Assembly (NCBI GenBank): GCA_947044405.1
Contig: CAMRHE010000028.1
Span: forward strand, 5,882,501 to 5,946,500
Source of the DNA: Leptodactylus fallax
Lineage: Eukaryota; Chordata; Amphibia; Anura; Leptodactylidae
Direction: 5' to 3'
DNA length: 64,000 nucleotides
Of this stretch, positions 22,985 through 34,140 are shown in pieces. Within the stretch, counting starts at the first letter, position 1. Each line of letters starts with the position of its first letter. Both the position numbers and the translations under genes were made by a program. The notes under the pieces were generated by a model. It made no database searches. It saw only the letters and a list, made by a program, of their open reading frames with translations, and was not told the origin of the DNA.

Positions 22985-23762
22985 GTGGTCCACTATGGGG
23001 CATAATACTGTGTGCAGGGGTCACTGTGGGGCATACTACTGTGTGCAGGGGTCACTGTGGGGCATAATACTGTGTGCAGGGGCCACTATGGGGCATAATA
23101 CTGTGTGCAGGGGACACTATGGGGCATAATACTGTGTGCAGGGGCCACTATGGGGCATAATATTGTGTGCAGGGGCCACTATGGGGCATAATATTGTGTG
23201 AAGGGGCCACTATGGGGCATAATACTGTGTGCAGGGGCCACTATGGGGCATAATACTCTGTGCAGGGGCCACTATGGGGCATAATATTGTGTGAAGGGGC
23301 CACTATGGGGCATTATACTGTGTGCAGGGGCTACTATGGGGCATAATACTGTGTGCAGGGGCCACTATGGGGCATAATATTGTGTGCAGGGGCCACTATG
23401 GGGCATAATACTGTGTGCAAGGGCCACTATGGGGCATAATACTGTGTGCAGGGGCCACTATGGGGCATAATACTGTGTGAAGGGGCCACTATGGGTCATA
23501 ATACTGTGTGCAGGGGCCACTATGGCGCATAATATTGTGTGCAGGGGCCACTATGGTGCATAATACTGTGTGCAGGGGCCACTATGGCACATAATAGTGT
23601 GTGCAGGAATGTGGTTTATGCGGAGGGGGTTGGGGCAGCGGTTTGTGCGGGGGGGGTTGGGGGCGGCGGTTTGTGTGTGGGGGTTGGGGACGGCGGTTTG
23701 TGCGGGGGGGGGCCATGTCAAATGTTTGCCTTGGGGCCCAGCCATTCCTAGTTACGCCACTG
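22985..23762 (+). mobile_element. hAT-type element filled with a 31-bp minisatellite
   Basis: About 20 tandem copies of ACTGTGTGCAGGGGCCACTA then TGGGGCATAAT run from 22985 to 23610, followed by a G-rich variant. The sequence ends at 23762 with the reverse complement of CAGTGGCGTAACTAGGAATG then GCTGGGCCCC, a hAT-type terminus. The left terminus is not visible. The unit resembles the array in the hAT element at 25049-27923. Confidence 0.7.
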
Positions 23763-23794
23763 CCCCCCCCAATATACTAATTTGAATTGCTACT

Positions 23795-23847
23795 GTCAGG
23801 TGGGTGGTCCTCATGTGGAGCAGATAGTCTGGGACCACCTACCTGAC
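23795..23847. repeat. Hairpin inverted repeat
   Basis: GTCAGGTGGGTGGTCCT pairs with GGGACCACCTACCTGAC, two mismatches, around a loop of about 19 bases. It lies just outside the hAT end. Confidence 0.6.
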
Positions 23848-24174
23848 CATAGCGAGCCAGTTGACGTGCTCTATGCTAATGATCAATATGTAGATATGTG
23901 GATCTGCAGGGGATGGGGTATCTGGTTCAGTGGACCACAGTGGAATTCTCCGGTTCCCTATGGACCAGTCCAAGCCTACAAATATAGAATGTGACCAACA
24001 AAACTGCGTTTATATAAATTAGCCTAAAATTAATTAAACAACACATTAATGGGTTAATATCTTTTAAAAAAAAAAAAATAAAAAATCTGCATGAAATATA
24101 TGATAATGACCCTAAACTGTTGACAAAACTACACACGGCGAGAAAATTTATATGTAAATATTCACAAAAAATGT

Positions 24175-24480
24175 AAGCACAGCAAACCAATTTAGCCATG
24201 GGCCAAGCGTTTTATCATGAACGGCTTCCAATTAATGTATCGGATTCCATTTAGGCGTCTAATTGATGCGCTAATTAACACTATGTTCTTTAAGGTATTA
24301 ACATAAAAATCAATTAGTTAAAAGAGGTGTAAACCACTCTACCCCTGCGAGAGGGGCCGATAGCAGAGTAAATATGCTTCGTCTGATAATAAATTATTAG
24401 CAAAAAGTGCGATCTATTCACATGGGCATACAGGACAGGACGTGTGAATTTTCAGTGTTTGTCGCAGGGAAGTTTTATTA
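24175..24480. promoter_or_regulatory. Candidate conserved noncoding element
   Basis: Non-repetitive and rich in homeodomain-like cores: TTCCAATTAATGTATCGG, GTCTAATTGATGCGCTAATT and AATCAATTAGTTAAAAG. There is no ORF. This texture is typical of deeply conserved developmental enhancers, but conservation cannot be tested here. Confidence 0.3.
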
Positions 24481-24497
24481 GATTTGTTCAGCAAATC

Positions 24498-24781
24498 AGC
24501 AATTGTCTATTTAGTATTTTTTTTACTTGTTATGCACCGAGGGAATTTTGACGCATTAACGATATGGATAAAAATTGGCAACTTTTTGGATTTTTTTTTC
24601 CCAAAAAGTATGTGGGGTTTAATTAAAGGGGCCAGGTTCAGCAATTGGTCTATTTACAATTTTTTTTTTACTTGTTATTATGCACCGGAGGAATTTTGAC
24701 GCATATCTATATGGATAAAAATTGGCAACTTTTTGGATTTTTTTCCAAAAAGTACATGGGGCTTAATGAAAGGGGCCTAGT
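24498..24781 (+). repeat. Two-copy tandem duplication, period 143 bp
   Basis: Both copies carry GTCTATTTA, ACTTGTTA, TGCACCG, GGAATTTTGACGCAT, ATGGATAAAAATTGGCAACT and AAAGGGGCC. They differ by small indels and substitutions. Confidence 0.9.
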
Positions 24782-25539
24782 CTTTTGTCAAATGAAATAT
24801 TTACTATGATTTATGCACAGCCAAGCATGCATGTGTTCTGTTTGAGGAAAGGAGATCAAGCCTCTGCCAGACACTCCTAGGGGAAGGGGCAGCTCATCTC
24901 CCCTGAGAAAAAAAAATGATCGTGCATGTTGAAATCCCATCTGCTTAATCCTTTTTGGGGAGAGTAGGGAGGCCCCCATACACATCATGGGGTGGACCAA
25001 GCTCACCAAATTAGACAGTGGGCAGAGCCAGAAGCAGATGGCTCCATCCAGGGCAGGCGTTAGGGGGAGGCAAACTGGGCAATTGCCCAGGGCCCCGTCC
25101 CCAAAGGGGCCCCCGGGATCCGGAACCTGATGACTCTGGATCCCGGAGTCAGGCCCGGCCAAAGCACTAACGGAAAGTGAATAAAAATAACAAACATTTT
25201 TACTCACCTGTCCGCGGCGTCCGACGTCATCTTCTGGCGTTCCGGACATCACTGCTGAGGCGCTGAGGCCTGGCCTCAGCGGTCACGTGGGGCGTGCCTC
25301 ACGTAATCGCTGAGGCCCAATCACAGGCCTCAGAGGTGACATCCACAACACGTGACGTCAGCCGCAGAGAAGAAGAAGCGGTCGCCGGCGGGGATAGCGG
25401 AGCAGCGCGAAGAGGCCCGGGAGAGGTAAGACAAGGTGAGTATAACTGTTTGTTATTTTACCTTACTTACCCCGGGCCTTCGATTATTATACTCTGGGGT
25501 CTGAAGAGACCCCAGAATATAATATAATAATAGCACTGT

Positions 25540-27020
25540 AGGGCCCCTGTGGAGCATTATACTGGGGGCCCCCTCTGGATAGCATATTATACTGGGGGGC
25601 CACCTCTGGATAGCATATTATACTGGGGGGGCCCCCTCTGGATAGCATATTATACTGTGTGGGGCCACTGTGGAGCATTATACTGGGGAATGGGCCCCTC
25701 TGGATAGCATGTTATATTCTGTGGGGCCTCTGTGGAAAATTATAATATGTGGGGGGCTGACCTCTGGAGATGTTATATTCTGTGGGGCCACTTTGGAGCA
25801 TTATGCTCTCCAGAGGGGCCCCCCAGTATAATGCTCCAAAGTGGCCCCACAGAATATAACATTTTCTCTAGAGCCCCCCCACTTTATAATACTCCATAGA
25901 GGCCCTGCAGAATATAACATGTTCTCCCCCTCCCCAGTATAATGCTCCACAGTGGCCCCACACAGTATAATATGCTCTCCAGAGCCCCCCCCCCCAGTAT
26001 AATGCTCCACTGTGGCCCCACACAGTATAATATGCTCTCCAGAGGGGCCCCCCAGTATATTATACTGTGCGGAGCCACCGTGGAGCATTATACTGGGGGG
26101 GGGCTCTGGAGAGTATATTATACTATTTTGGGCCACTGTGAGTATTATACTGGGGAAACCTCTCTGGGCAGTATATTATACTGTGTGGAGGCCATTCTGG
26201 AGCATGTTATACTGAGTGGGGTCACTGTGGAGCATTATTCTGGGGGGGGGGCATCAGCCGAGCATATTATATTGCGTGGCGCCACTGTGGGGCATTATTT
26301 GGGGGGGACTAATGAGCATTATACCAGGGGGCCCTCTGGGGAGTATATTATACTGCGTGGGGCCTACTGTGGAACATTATACTGGGGGGACGCTCTGGGG
26401 AGCATAATATATTGCGTGGGGCCACTGTGGAGCTTTATACTGGGGGAATGGACAGTGTGGGGAGCCTGTTATACTGTGTGGGGCCACTGTGGAGTGTATT
26501 ATATTGTGTGGGGATTTTCGGGAGCATATTATACTCTGTGGGGCCATTGTAGAGCATTATACTGGGGAGGACTGTGGGGAACATATTATACTGGGGGGGA
26601 CCACTGTGGAGCATTATACTGGGGAAACCCCTCTGGGGAGTATATTATACTGTGTGGTGGTCATTATGGAGCATGTTATACTGTGTTAGGCCACTGTGGA
26701 GCATTATACTGGAGGGGCATTGTGGGGTGCATATTATACTGTATGGAGCATATTATATTGTGTGGGGCTGCTGGGGAGCATATTGTACTGTCTGGGGCCA
26801 CTAAGAGGTAGTATACTGTGTGGGCCACTGTAGAGTATTATACTGTGTGGAGCCTTACAAACCATGTGGGACCACAATGGGGGGCTCAGGGGAGCATTTT
26901 ATACTGTGTGGGGTCACTGTGGAGCATTATATACCATGTGGGGAAACTGGAGGGCTCAGGAGAGCATTTTATACTGTGGAGCATTATATACCATGTAGAG
27001 CATTATACTGTGGGGGGGGG
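25540..27020. repeat. Minisatellite with an inverted segment (hairpin)
   Basis: Units of about 28-60 bp built on GGGGCCACTGTGGAGCATTA then TACTGGGG, alternating with CTCTGG(A/G)(T/G)AG-CATATTATACTG. From 25803 to about 26060 the units run in the opposite direction, so 25771-25804 and 25828-25861 are perfect 34-bp complements and the hairpin extends further imperfectly. The open frame of 289 codons through the array (25942-26811) is a by-product of the repeat. Confidence 0.9.
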
Positions 27021-27359
27021 GGCTCACAATTCCTGCTGGCAGCCTTGTGTGCTATGTCTGCATCACAGCTCCCTCACTATAATCTTGCACATATGTGTAG
27101 TGCTCCATGGCCATGTCATTCCCCATACAGTACTGTGCATGAACTGGCCATGGAGTTATTGGGGCCTGCACAGTACAATAGGGGCTGACTATACTGGGAA
27201 CATACTCAGTAACACCAGATAGTCAGCACATATGTAAGACTTCAGTGAAGGAGCCGTGGTGTAGGCTATTAGCAGGAAGCTGTTGGGTGGGGCCCCAGAA
27301 CAAGTTCCTTTGGTGGGCCTGAGGCCCTTCAGTCCGACACTGTATAACGGAGAACTATT

Positions 27360-27720
27360 ATATATAAGGGTGGGTTACTATATATAATTGGGAAACTTAA
27401 GTATGAGGGGGCTATTATTTATAAGAGGGGAACTATTTATAAGGGGGGTATAATTGTTAAGTGGGCTTATTTATAAAGGGGGCTATTAGTGATAATGGGG
27501 ACTATTATTTATAAGGGTAACTATTATTTATAAGGGGGCTATTATTTTTAAGGGAGCAGTATTATTTTTACGGGGTGACTGTTACTAATAAGGGGGGATA
27601 TTACTGATACAGGGCTCTATTTATCATTTATAAGGGAGCTATTATTAATAAAGGTGTAAGATTATTTATAAGCAGGGACTATTATTTATAAGGAGGCGCT
27701 ATAATAACTGATGACTGGGT
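27360..27720 (+). repeat. Degenerate short tandem array
   Basis: Irregular units of about 20-30 bp on the theme GGGGCTATTATTTATAAG, with many substitutions. It lies inside the hAT element, next to its right end. Confidence 0.8.
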
Positions 27721-27984
27721 GCAAAAATCTATTAGGCGGTACAAAGGTGCTCATTTGAATTGTGTGTGGTAAAATGGGGCTTGTTATTACTTTTTTGTTG
27801 GCAGAAAGGAGGCGTTATTATAGGGGTTGTCACTGGAAGACGATGGTGTTGTTTGCATATCAGCATTTGGGGCCCCTCTTTTAATTTTTGCCCAGGGCCC
27901 CACTTTGTGTAAAACCGGCCCTGGCTCCATCCACTGTGTAGTAGCTATGCTAAGTTACTGCAGATTCACTTTCATTGTGTTTTT

Positions 27985-28233
27985 GCCCAGGTCACAGAGC
28001 ATGCCTAGAAAACTTTTCTATAGAAGTCGGTAGGGTCTGCTCCAGACCATTATGTGTATGGTCCATCACCAGGACACAGGAAACTAGGAAACTATTTTAG
28101 GCTTAGTGGTAAGAGCTAGAATTGCAAGATTTTTAGGAATTTTCAAAATATTGATAACATGAAAAATTTAAAACAACCTCACCAAATTTAAACAAAAAAA
28201 AAATTTTACATAACAATGTAACATTTCCTTTAA
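27985..28233 (-). repeat. Family A fragment
   Basis: CTATAGAAGTCGGTAGGGTC then TGCTCCAGACCATTATGTGT matches the core of family A, followed by an AT-rich right part ending CCTTTAA. The left part is missing. Confidence 0.6.
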
Positions 28234-29674
28234 CGCAACATAACACATAACATGCTGTAGTATAATGTACTTTTAACATAATTGTACTCAATAAATACTC
28301 AAGAATTACCGTTAGAGGGCAGCACTTTATTTGGGGTGGCAGCAGACAATATAGGGGCAGCAAGATTTTGATGTGTGTTTTCAGACATGAAGCTGTAAGG
28401 CACCTTCATGACAGTCTCCATCCAGATAGATCTCTGGATCATCTTCAACATGTGTCATGCACAAAGCATTTAAAGGGTCTTCGGATATAGATGAACACAC
28501 ATAAAAAACAGCTTTAAATGGAGAATTGTTAACTTATTATAGCAGCTTATGTATGTAACATGGTGTTACACCCTGGATATAAATGTGTTCCCGCTAAATG
28601 TATATCTGATATATTCCATCCAGAAGGTATGGCGGCGTCTACATACATTTGAAATGCAAAACTAGATCATAAATTACTATTTATTTAAAGATATCCGGCC
28701 CATAAACAGCGTCTCCTCCAGGAGTAATTCTGCATAAAGTTTACCTTTGCATCAAATATGCGGTCATAAGTCACATTATGTAGATGGATCAATAAGAGCG
28801 CTCAGAATGGAGGAAAAATAGCATGGGGCTGATAGAGAAATCCATGCATCAAGGGTGCCTCTGGAAAATGCCACTTTAATTGTTTTTCACAATTGTAGTG
28901 AATTTTACAGACATCTCGGCTAAGCATTTCATATCATGGAGGAGCCAGGTGGCAATTTATGTGATTGATCCTAAATTTTTGCATGGAGACATAAAAAAAA
29001 AATCTTTGATTTTAGTTCTAATATTTTTTTTTAGATATTCTGGTTCCTCTCTTGTTCCTGTATAAGATATGGTTTAGGCTTTGATCACATTAGCACAGTT
29101 TGCTTTGCATTATGGTTTCTGGTATTTTTGGCACGAATTATGTAGTCTTAAGAACGGTTCTGTCCACTGCAACTTGCAGCAAAAATTTTCTTACAAATAA
29201 TAAACTTAACATTATTTACCTGTACAATCCCTTAACACTCCAGCTCGATGCTCCGGTGGTCCCTGCCAGTCTTTGTTTATTTCCTTGAAGTGATGTTGTT
29301 TGTTCCACTCACTTGACCACTACAGCTGACCAATGACCTTAGCGGTCATGATGGGTTGTTTTCAATTTTTATAACATTTGCTACGACTAATACTATCAGA
29401 CAGCAGGTTTAACACTTATGATGAATCCCCTCATATCCAAGAGTTGGGGTGTGCCTGGGGAAGAAGAGTGCATGTGTGCAAGTTGCTCGGAGGAATATTT
29501 TAGATACAAATAAGGAAGCTAACTAAAATTTTATCTGGGGTAAAGGAAGGCTAAGCCATGGCTATAGAGGGTACGGAGGTAACAATTGCACTTAGGGACG
29601 GAGGTTGCAAAGGCAATATATACCAAGCAAATCAGCCTCACCTCTTTATTTAAGCATTTTTGGAATTTTTTCTC
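28234..29674. other. Unannotated unique sequence
   Basis: No gene. 28560-28960 is non-repetitive and could include conserved noncoding sequence. Confidence 0.35.
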
Positions 29675-30296
29675 AAGCCCTGACCATTCCCGAGCAATCA
29701 GTGCAGTTAGTTATGGTGCCTGATATGACAGGTATGAGAGAAAAGCCGTGGCACACACCAATTTTTCTTGTGTATCACAATTTTATTGGAGACTTCGTGT
29801 AAAACACATCCAAGCAATACTTAAATATATCAGAGCAATCACAGAATATAAGTCCAAAATTTTTTGGTCTGGATGACCTTTATCAATGGGGAGCTCTGTA
29901 AGGGACGTAGGGAAGACCTGCCAGAGAGTGAGTAGGAGCATTTCAACATAACTGATATGCCAGGTAGGCTCTTTAATTTCAGGTGGATGGTCTTGGGTGG
30001 GTGGTCCCTTGTTTTATGCCTTTATTTGATTATTTTATTTTTTATTGTCTTGTACATATTTTTATTTTTTTTTTACCTCATTCATTCATTCTATTCACAT
30101 ATTCATTTCTTTGTGTCATTTACCACAATACCTGCTGGAGTACCGTCAATATTAAAAAAAAAAAAAAGCTGACTTGGACTGGACTTGAGTCTGATCTGGC
30201 TCAAGTCAAGTCCTCTTTGACTTGAGAGATCAATTATCATATCAAGCACCAAAACTAAATGCACTGATTGCTCAGGAATGGCGGGGGCTAGAGAAA
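29675..30296. repeat. Widely spaced inverted repeat around a retroposon
   Basis: GAGCAATCAGTGCAGTTAGT and GGTGCCTGATATGAC at 29692-29731 are mirrored by ATATCAAGCACC, ACTAAATGCACTGATTGCTC and GGAATGGCGGGGGCTAGAG at 30238-30296. Arms are about 60 bp. The intervening 500 bp includes a poly-A-tailed retroposon (29998-30168). Confidence 0.6.
29998..30168 (+). mobile_element. Poly-A-tailed retroposon, copy 1
   Basis: Ends with TTTCTTTGTGTCATTTACCA, CCTGCTGGAGTACC and a run of A. The same 3' segment, also followed by poly-A, occurs at 32395-32592. The 5' boundary is approximate and no ORF is present. Confidence 0.6.
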
Positions 30297-31480
30297 AACT
30301 GTGCTGAAGGCAATGGAGTGGCACCTTTTGATAGATGCAAGGAGATGACGTTGGTGAAAGGTCCTCTTTAAACCCCCCTTTCTGATGAGTCTGTCAAAAC
30401 ATATTTTTCAGCAATGTTCCTGGAATACAATGACTTATCATTTGCTCAATCGGACTCAGAAGAACCACGTTTATGTCAAATATATACATGGGACAATTTC
30501 ATAGGATGCCAATTTTGTTTCTGGAGAGTGAATAGACACACACAAATGGGGGGTACATAGAAACCCCATGTATATGTTGCCCTTGCCCTAGCAGGTAATA
30601 TAATATTTGAGCTTAATGTTCCTATCCCATTGAAGCCACAGGAGTCCTGGTTGGATCTTCTATGTATCGGTTGTTTAGTTTCTCCTTTTATGTATTCACA
30701 AACAACAGTTATGATTGACAGTAAGATGTTGGCTTAAAGGTGTTTGGAGTTTTTGAACTTCATGTGTTGGTTTCGTCCAATGGGTTAGTTGAGTCCCCTC
30801 AAGTTTAAAAGCTTGGGTTCCATTGCAGTCTTTCAGCAAGACCCATTCAGATTTGAGATGTAGCTTTTGTGTCAAAGTAAAAAATATGTTTGGCTAAAAA
30901 AAAATGACATTAAAAACCGCACCAAAAGCTGCATGCGTGATTCCAGCCTAACAGTGTGGTAAAGTCATGTTGCGATAAACAGACAGGTGACATGTCACTT
31001 CCTGCTGCAGATTCCATGTGAAAACCATATGCAAATCATGGAAGGTTAACAATACACTGTATAGCCCCATTGGCGCTAATTCACATGTATAACCACAGCA
31101 TAGCAAACCACAAATTTGTGTAAAAAATCTGGATTTCTGAAATAGATTTTAATGCAAATACACTTTGCATTAAAAAAAAACACCATGTGAATATACCCAG
31201 GGGAGCATCTATAGGGGGTGCAGCGCTTGCATTCGCTACCAGGTCCTGGACCTTAAATGTATCTCTGTCGCATAAAATATACCAGTATTCTAAATGGCAC
31301 AAGGTAGGTACTGGGCCCCTTACATACTTTATATTGGAACCCAGACACATTAAGTTACACCCCTGAACATGCCCTTCTAGTTATACTCCTGTCTTGCCCT
31401 AGCTGAATTTAGCCCTTTGACCTGCAGTTCTGACTCTTGAGTACCCATACTGAAATCCAAGATTCCTATTTACAAATAAG
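30297..31480. other. Unannotated sequence
   Basis: No gene recognised; ORFs are under 90 codons. Confidence 0.35.
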
Positions 31481-31575
31481 GACTGCTGCAGACGGCCGTG
31501 TTTGGGTTGGAAACTGTGTCGAACAAACGTCTCATCTTTCCCAGCCCAAACACGGTTGTCTATGACTAGCCTTAT
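31481..31575. mobile_element. Small palindromic MITE
   Basis: TAAGGACTGCTGCAGACGGC, CGTGTTTGGG is mirrored by CCCAAACACGGTTGTCTATG, ACTAGCCTTA. About 95 bp, two arms with several mismatches. Confidence 0.5.
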
Positions 31576-32394
31576 CCTATTACATATAAGAGCACCCGGT
31601 AAATGTTTTAGACTTTACTTACCAACATTATTCGCTACCAAAAAAAGCAACAAATAAAATAAATTTAATTAAATTAAGAGAATTTTTGAATCCTACCGAT
31701 GTTACAATTCTCCTTGCATGTTTGGGTTAACCGAAACGCCTTATTTCACATATGATATTATCCAGTTGTTACCCTTTTGTGTATTTATTCATCATGTGCA
31801 TAGCATGAATATTATAATAGGTAAGCCACGATTTTAAGTTTGCACGGCGTATTTCAAAAACATACAACATCTTAATGAAATCTGAAATAAAACAATTCAC
31901 AATGGGGCTCATTGGCAGCGACACATTTATACGGACACGTGTTTTTTATGCTTTGTCAATTACATTTGAAATAGAGAATGTTTGCTTCACTCTCCCTAAA
32001 AATGGGAAACTTGGATCAGAAAACAACCTATTTTCTTATTAGGTTCAGGAGTCAAAGGACTCAGCTAGGAGCCGTAGGCTTCAAGAGCATAGAAGATTAA
32101 GACATATATTGGATTCATGATGGAGGGCATGAAGTTCATTTTCAAAATAAAACAGAATATTATTCATATTCCTTTTAAAATTCAGATTGCCAGGTGACCT
32201 GTGACATGTCAGTACTGTATTACATTTTCAATGAGCGCTATGTGGGAAGCTGCTAGATGAGGAAAAGGCTCAGGTTTTCCCCTACTAAGACATAGGTATC
32301 TGATTTTTAGGTGGAAATAGGGGCAGCAAAACATATTTATTTTAATAAAGCAGTCTTGCAAACGTAGAGTTGCCAGATTAGAGCAAATTGTATA
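31576..32394. other. Unannotated unique sequence
   Basis: No gene or repeat recognised; AT-rich, mixed composition. Confidence 0.35.
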
Positions 32395-32592
32395 TTTTTG
32401 TATATTTTTGAAATTATTTTATTTGATTATTTTATTATTTTATTTGTTATTGTTTTGCTCTTCTTATTTTATATTTTTTTTTATATTTTATCTTTATCTC
32501 GTTTCTTCATTTTATGGCATGCAAATTTCTTTGTGTCATTTACCGTAATATCTCCTGGAGTACCTGCGATATAAAAAAAAAAAAAAAAAAAG
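32395..32592 (+). mobile_element. Poly-A-tailed retroposon, copy 2
   Basis: Shares TTTCTTTGTGTCATTTACCG, TATCTCCTGGAGTACC and a terminal A run with copy 1 at 29998-30168. Confidence 0.6.
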
Positions 32593-33262
32593 GAAATTAA
32601 TCATTAGAAAAATAATTGCAAGATAAACTATAAACATGTTTTAAACACATTTCATGCAAGGGCTGGGTAATTTAAGCACAGTTTTTTATAGTTAGGAATT
32701 AGATTTGGCTAGTTCGCCATCTGCTAAAGCGATATTATTGAAAGCATATATGCATGCATACAAGAATACTGATTTTCATATATATTAAAACCCATAACTG
32801 CAGTGAGAGACGGAGCTTTCAGCCTGTTACGGCTCATATTTAAAAGTTTGCTGGGCTTAGATGTAATTCAGATTGACGACATTTTCAAAGGAATGAAAAT
32901 AATAGGGATAGAGCGCGGCGGAATCATTTGGAAGTTTTTGACACCGTTGATTTGTCTAAGTACAGTAGATGATCCACGGATTTCTTCTGTAATAAATATT
33001 GGATGCCTATGTTTTTGTGTTGCAGATTTGGTTAATTTTACATTACCTTTACTCATTTCAAAAATGTTTCATTTTTATTTATTATTATTATTTTTTATTA
33101 TTATTATTATTTTTATTTTATTTTGCCTCCCCAATTTATATTAATTATTATTAATATAAGTTTCTTTATCTAAATTCATTTACCATTTTTTTTATAACTA
33201 TAGATACATGAGATACAAAGCAGCCAAAAACATTGGGGGGATTCATTAAGACTGGCGTATTT
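32593..33262. other. Unannotated AT-rich sequence
   Basis: A 113-codon frame (32803-33144) ends in low-complexity TTATTA sequence and lacks domains; I do not call it a gene. Confidence 0.35.
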
Positions 33263-33604
33263 TGGTCCAGGCAAAAAAGGACAACCCTTTTAACTTTTAA
33301 ATCAGCTGGGGGCATAAAAAAAAAAAAAAATACATACTCACCTGTCCCCGATGCTCCGGTGTCCTTCTGGCGCGTTCCGGTGGCGGCTTCTCCCAGGTCT
33401 CTTCCGGAGTTCCGCTGATTGGCCTCAGCGGTCACGTGACCACTGACGCCAATCAGCAAATGGCATGCGATGTCACTGCCTGTGACATCACGGGTCCTCT
33501 TCCTTAGGCCTTAGGTGAGTATGCATTTTTTTATTATTTTCAATGCCCCCGGCTGATTTAAAAGTTAAAAGGGTTGTCCATTTTTGCCTGGACAACCCCT
33601 TTAA
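33263..33604. mobile_element. TTAA-bounded MITE family B, copy 2
   Basis: The right end has TTAA at 33601-33604 and matches the 20671-21155 copy: TTTAAAAGTTAAAAGGGTTG, CCTGGACAACCCCTTTAA. The left end lacks the outermost bases including TTAA. Confidence 0.75.
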
Positions 33605-33894
33605 TGTCCCCTGCACCAGTGGGAGGGTGCTTTTAATTCATGATGTGGCTCCTGGTTCCCTTGGTCCTAGGCTCCAATCTTCAATCCAATTCTGATGTCA
33701 CTTTTGTGGTGTAAATGATAAAGAATATGGCATGGACAGTGGCCCCAACCATGCCCAATCCCGACCCATCCACTTTCAGAAAGTGGCATAAAAACGCCAC
33801 TATTTTAGTTGCAAATGGTTGTAAATAACTACAAAAATGGCATAGGGGATTTAATGAATTCCTCCATTGATTTTGATCTTCATGCACTATTCTC
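33605..33894. other. Unannotated spacer
   Basis: No gene or repeat recognised. Confidence 0.3.
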
Positions 33895-34140
33895 TTAAAG
33901 GGGCAGTACACTTCAAGTCATTTTCTGCTCAGCCTATAGCTATGTATGTATTTAAATGAGTTAAAAGGACTGCATTCTTCATGAAACAGCACCACACCTG
34001 TCCACAGGTTGTGTTTGGTATTGCAGCTCAGCTTCATTGACGTGTACAGCACACATGACATATGGAGAGCTGTGTTGGTGTTTCCTGTAAAGAGCGGCCA
34101 TGCTTTTCTAATCCTGGACAACCCCCTACAACCTTTCTAT
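33895..34140. mobile_element. TTAA-MITE fragment (family F)
   Basis: Begins TTAAAGGGGCAGTACACTTC and includes GGTATTGCAGCTCAGCTTCA and AATCCTGGACAACCCCCTAC, parallel to the copy at 1613-1810. The right TTAA is missing. Confidence 0.55.

Larger units (their letters stand above)
25049..27923. mobile_element. 2.9-kb non-autonomous hAT-like element
   Basis: The ends CAGGGCAGGCGTT (left) and AAAACCGGCCCTG (right) are inverted repeats of the hAT type CAGGGCCGG. The element is flanked by an exact 8-bp duplication, GCTCCATC, at 25041-25048 and 27924-27931. Just inside each end lies TTGCCCAGGGCCCC. No transposase is present. The interior holds a family B-like GC-rich block (25195-25440), a large minisatellite (25540-27020) and a second GGGG-CTATTATTTATAA repeat array (27360-27720). 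Confidence 0.85.

Noticed and set aside
24788..25252. 154-codon minus-strand frame
   Set aside because: Crosses from unique sequence into the left end of the hAT element and its GC-rich block; no domain seen.
25801..26136. Minus-strand 111-codon frame with tandem GEHIILCGATVEHYTGG units
   Set aside because: Same minisatellite read on the other strand; not a repeat protein.
25942..26811. 289-codon open frame on the plus strand, the longest in the window
   Set aside because: It runs through a minisatellite on both sides of its inversion point. The peptide is repeats of YYTGG/EHIILCGA-type units in several frames at once, as expected when a stop-poor repeat unit is translated.
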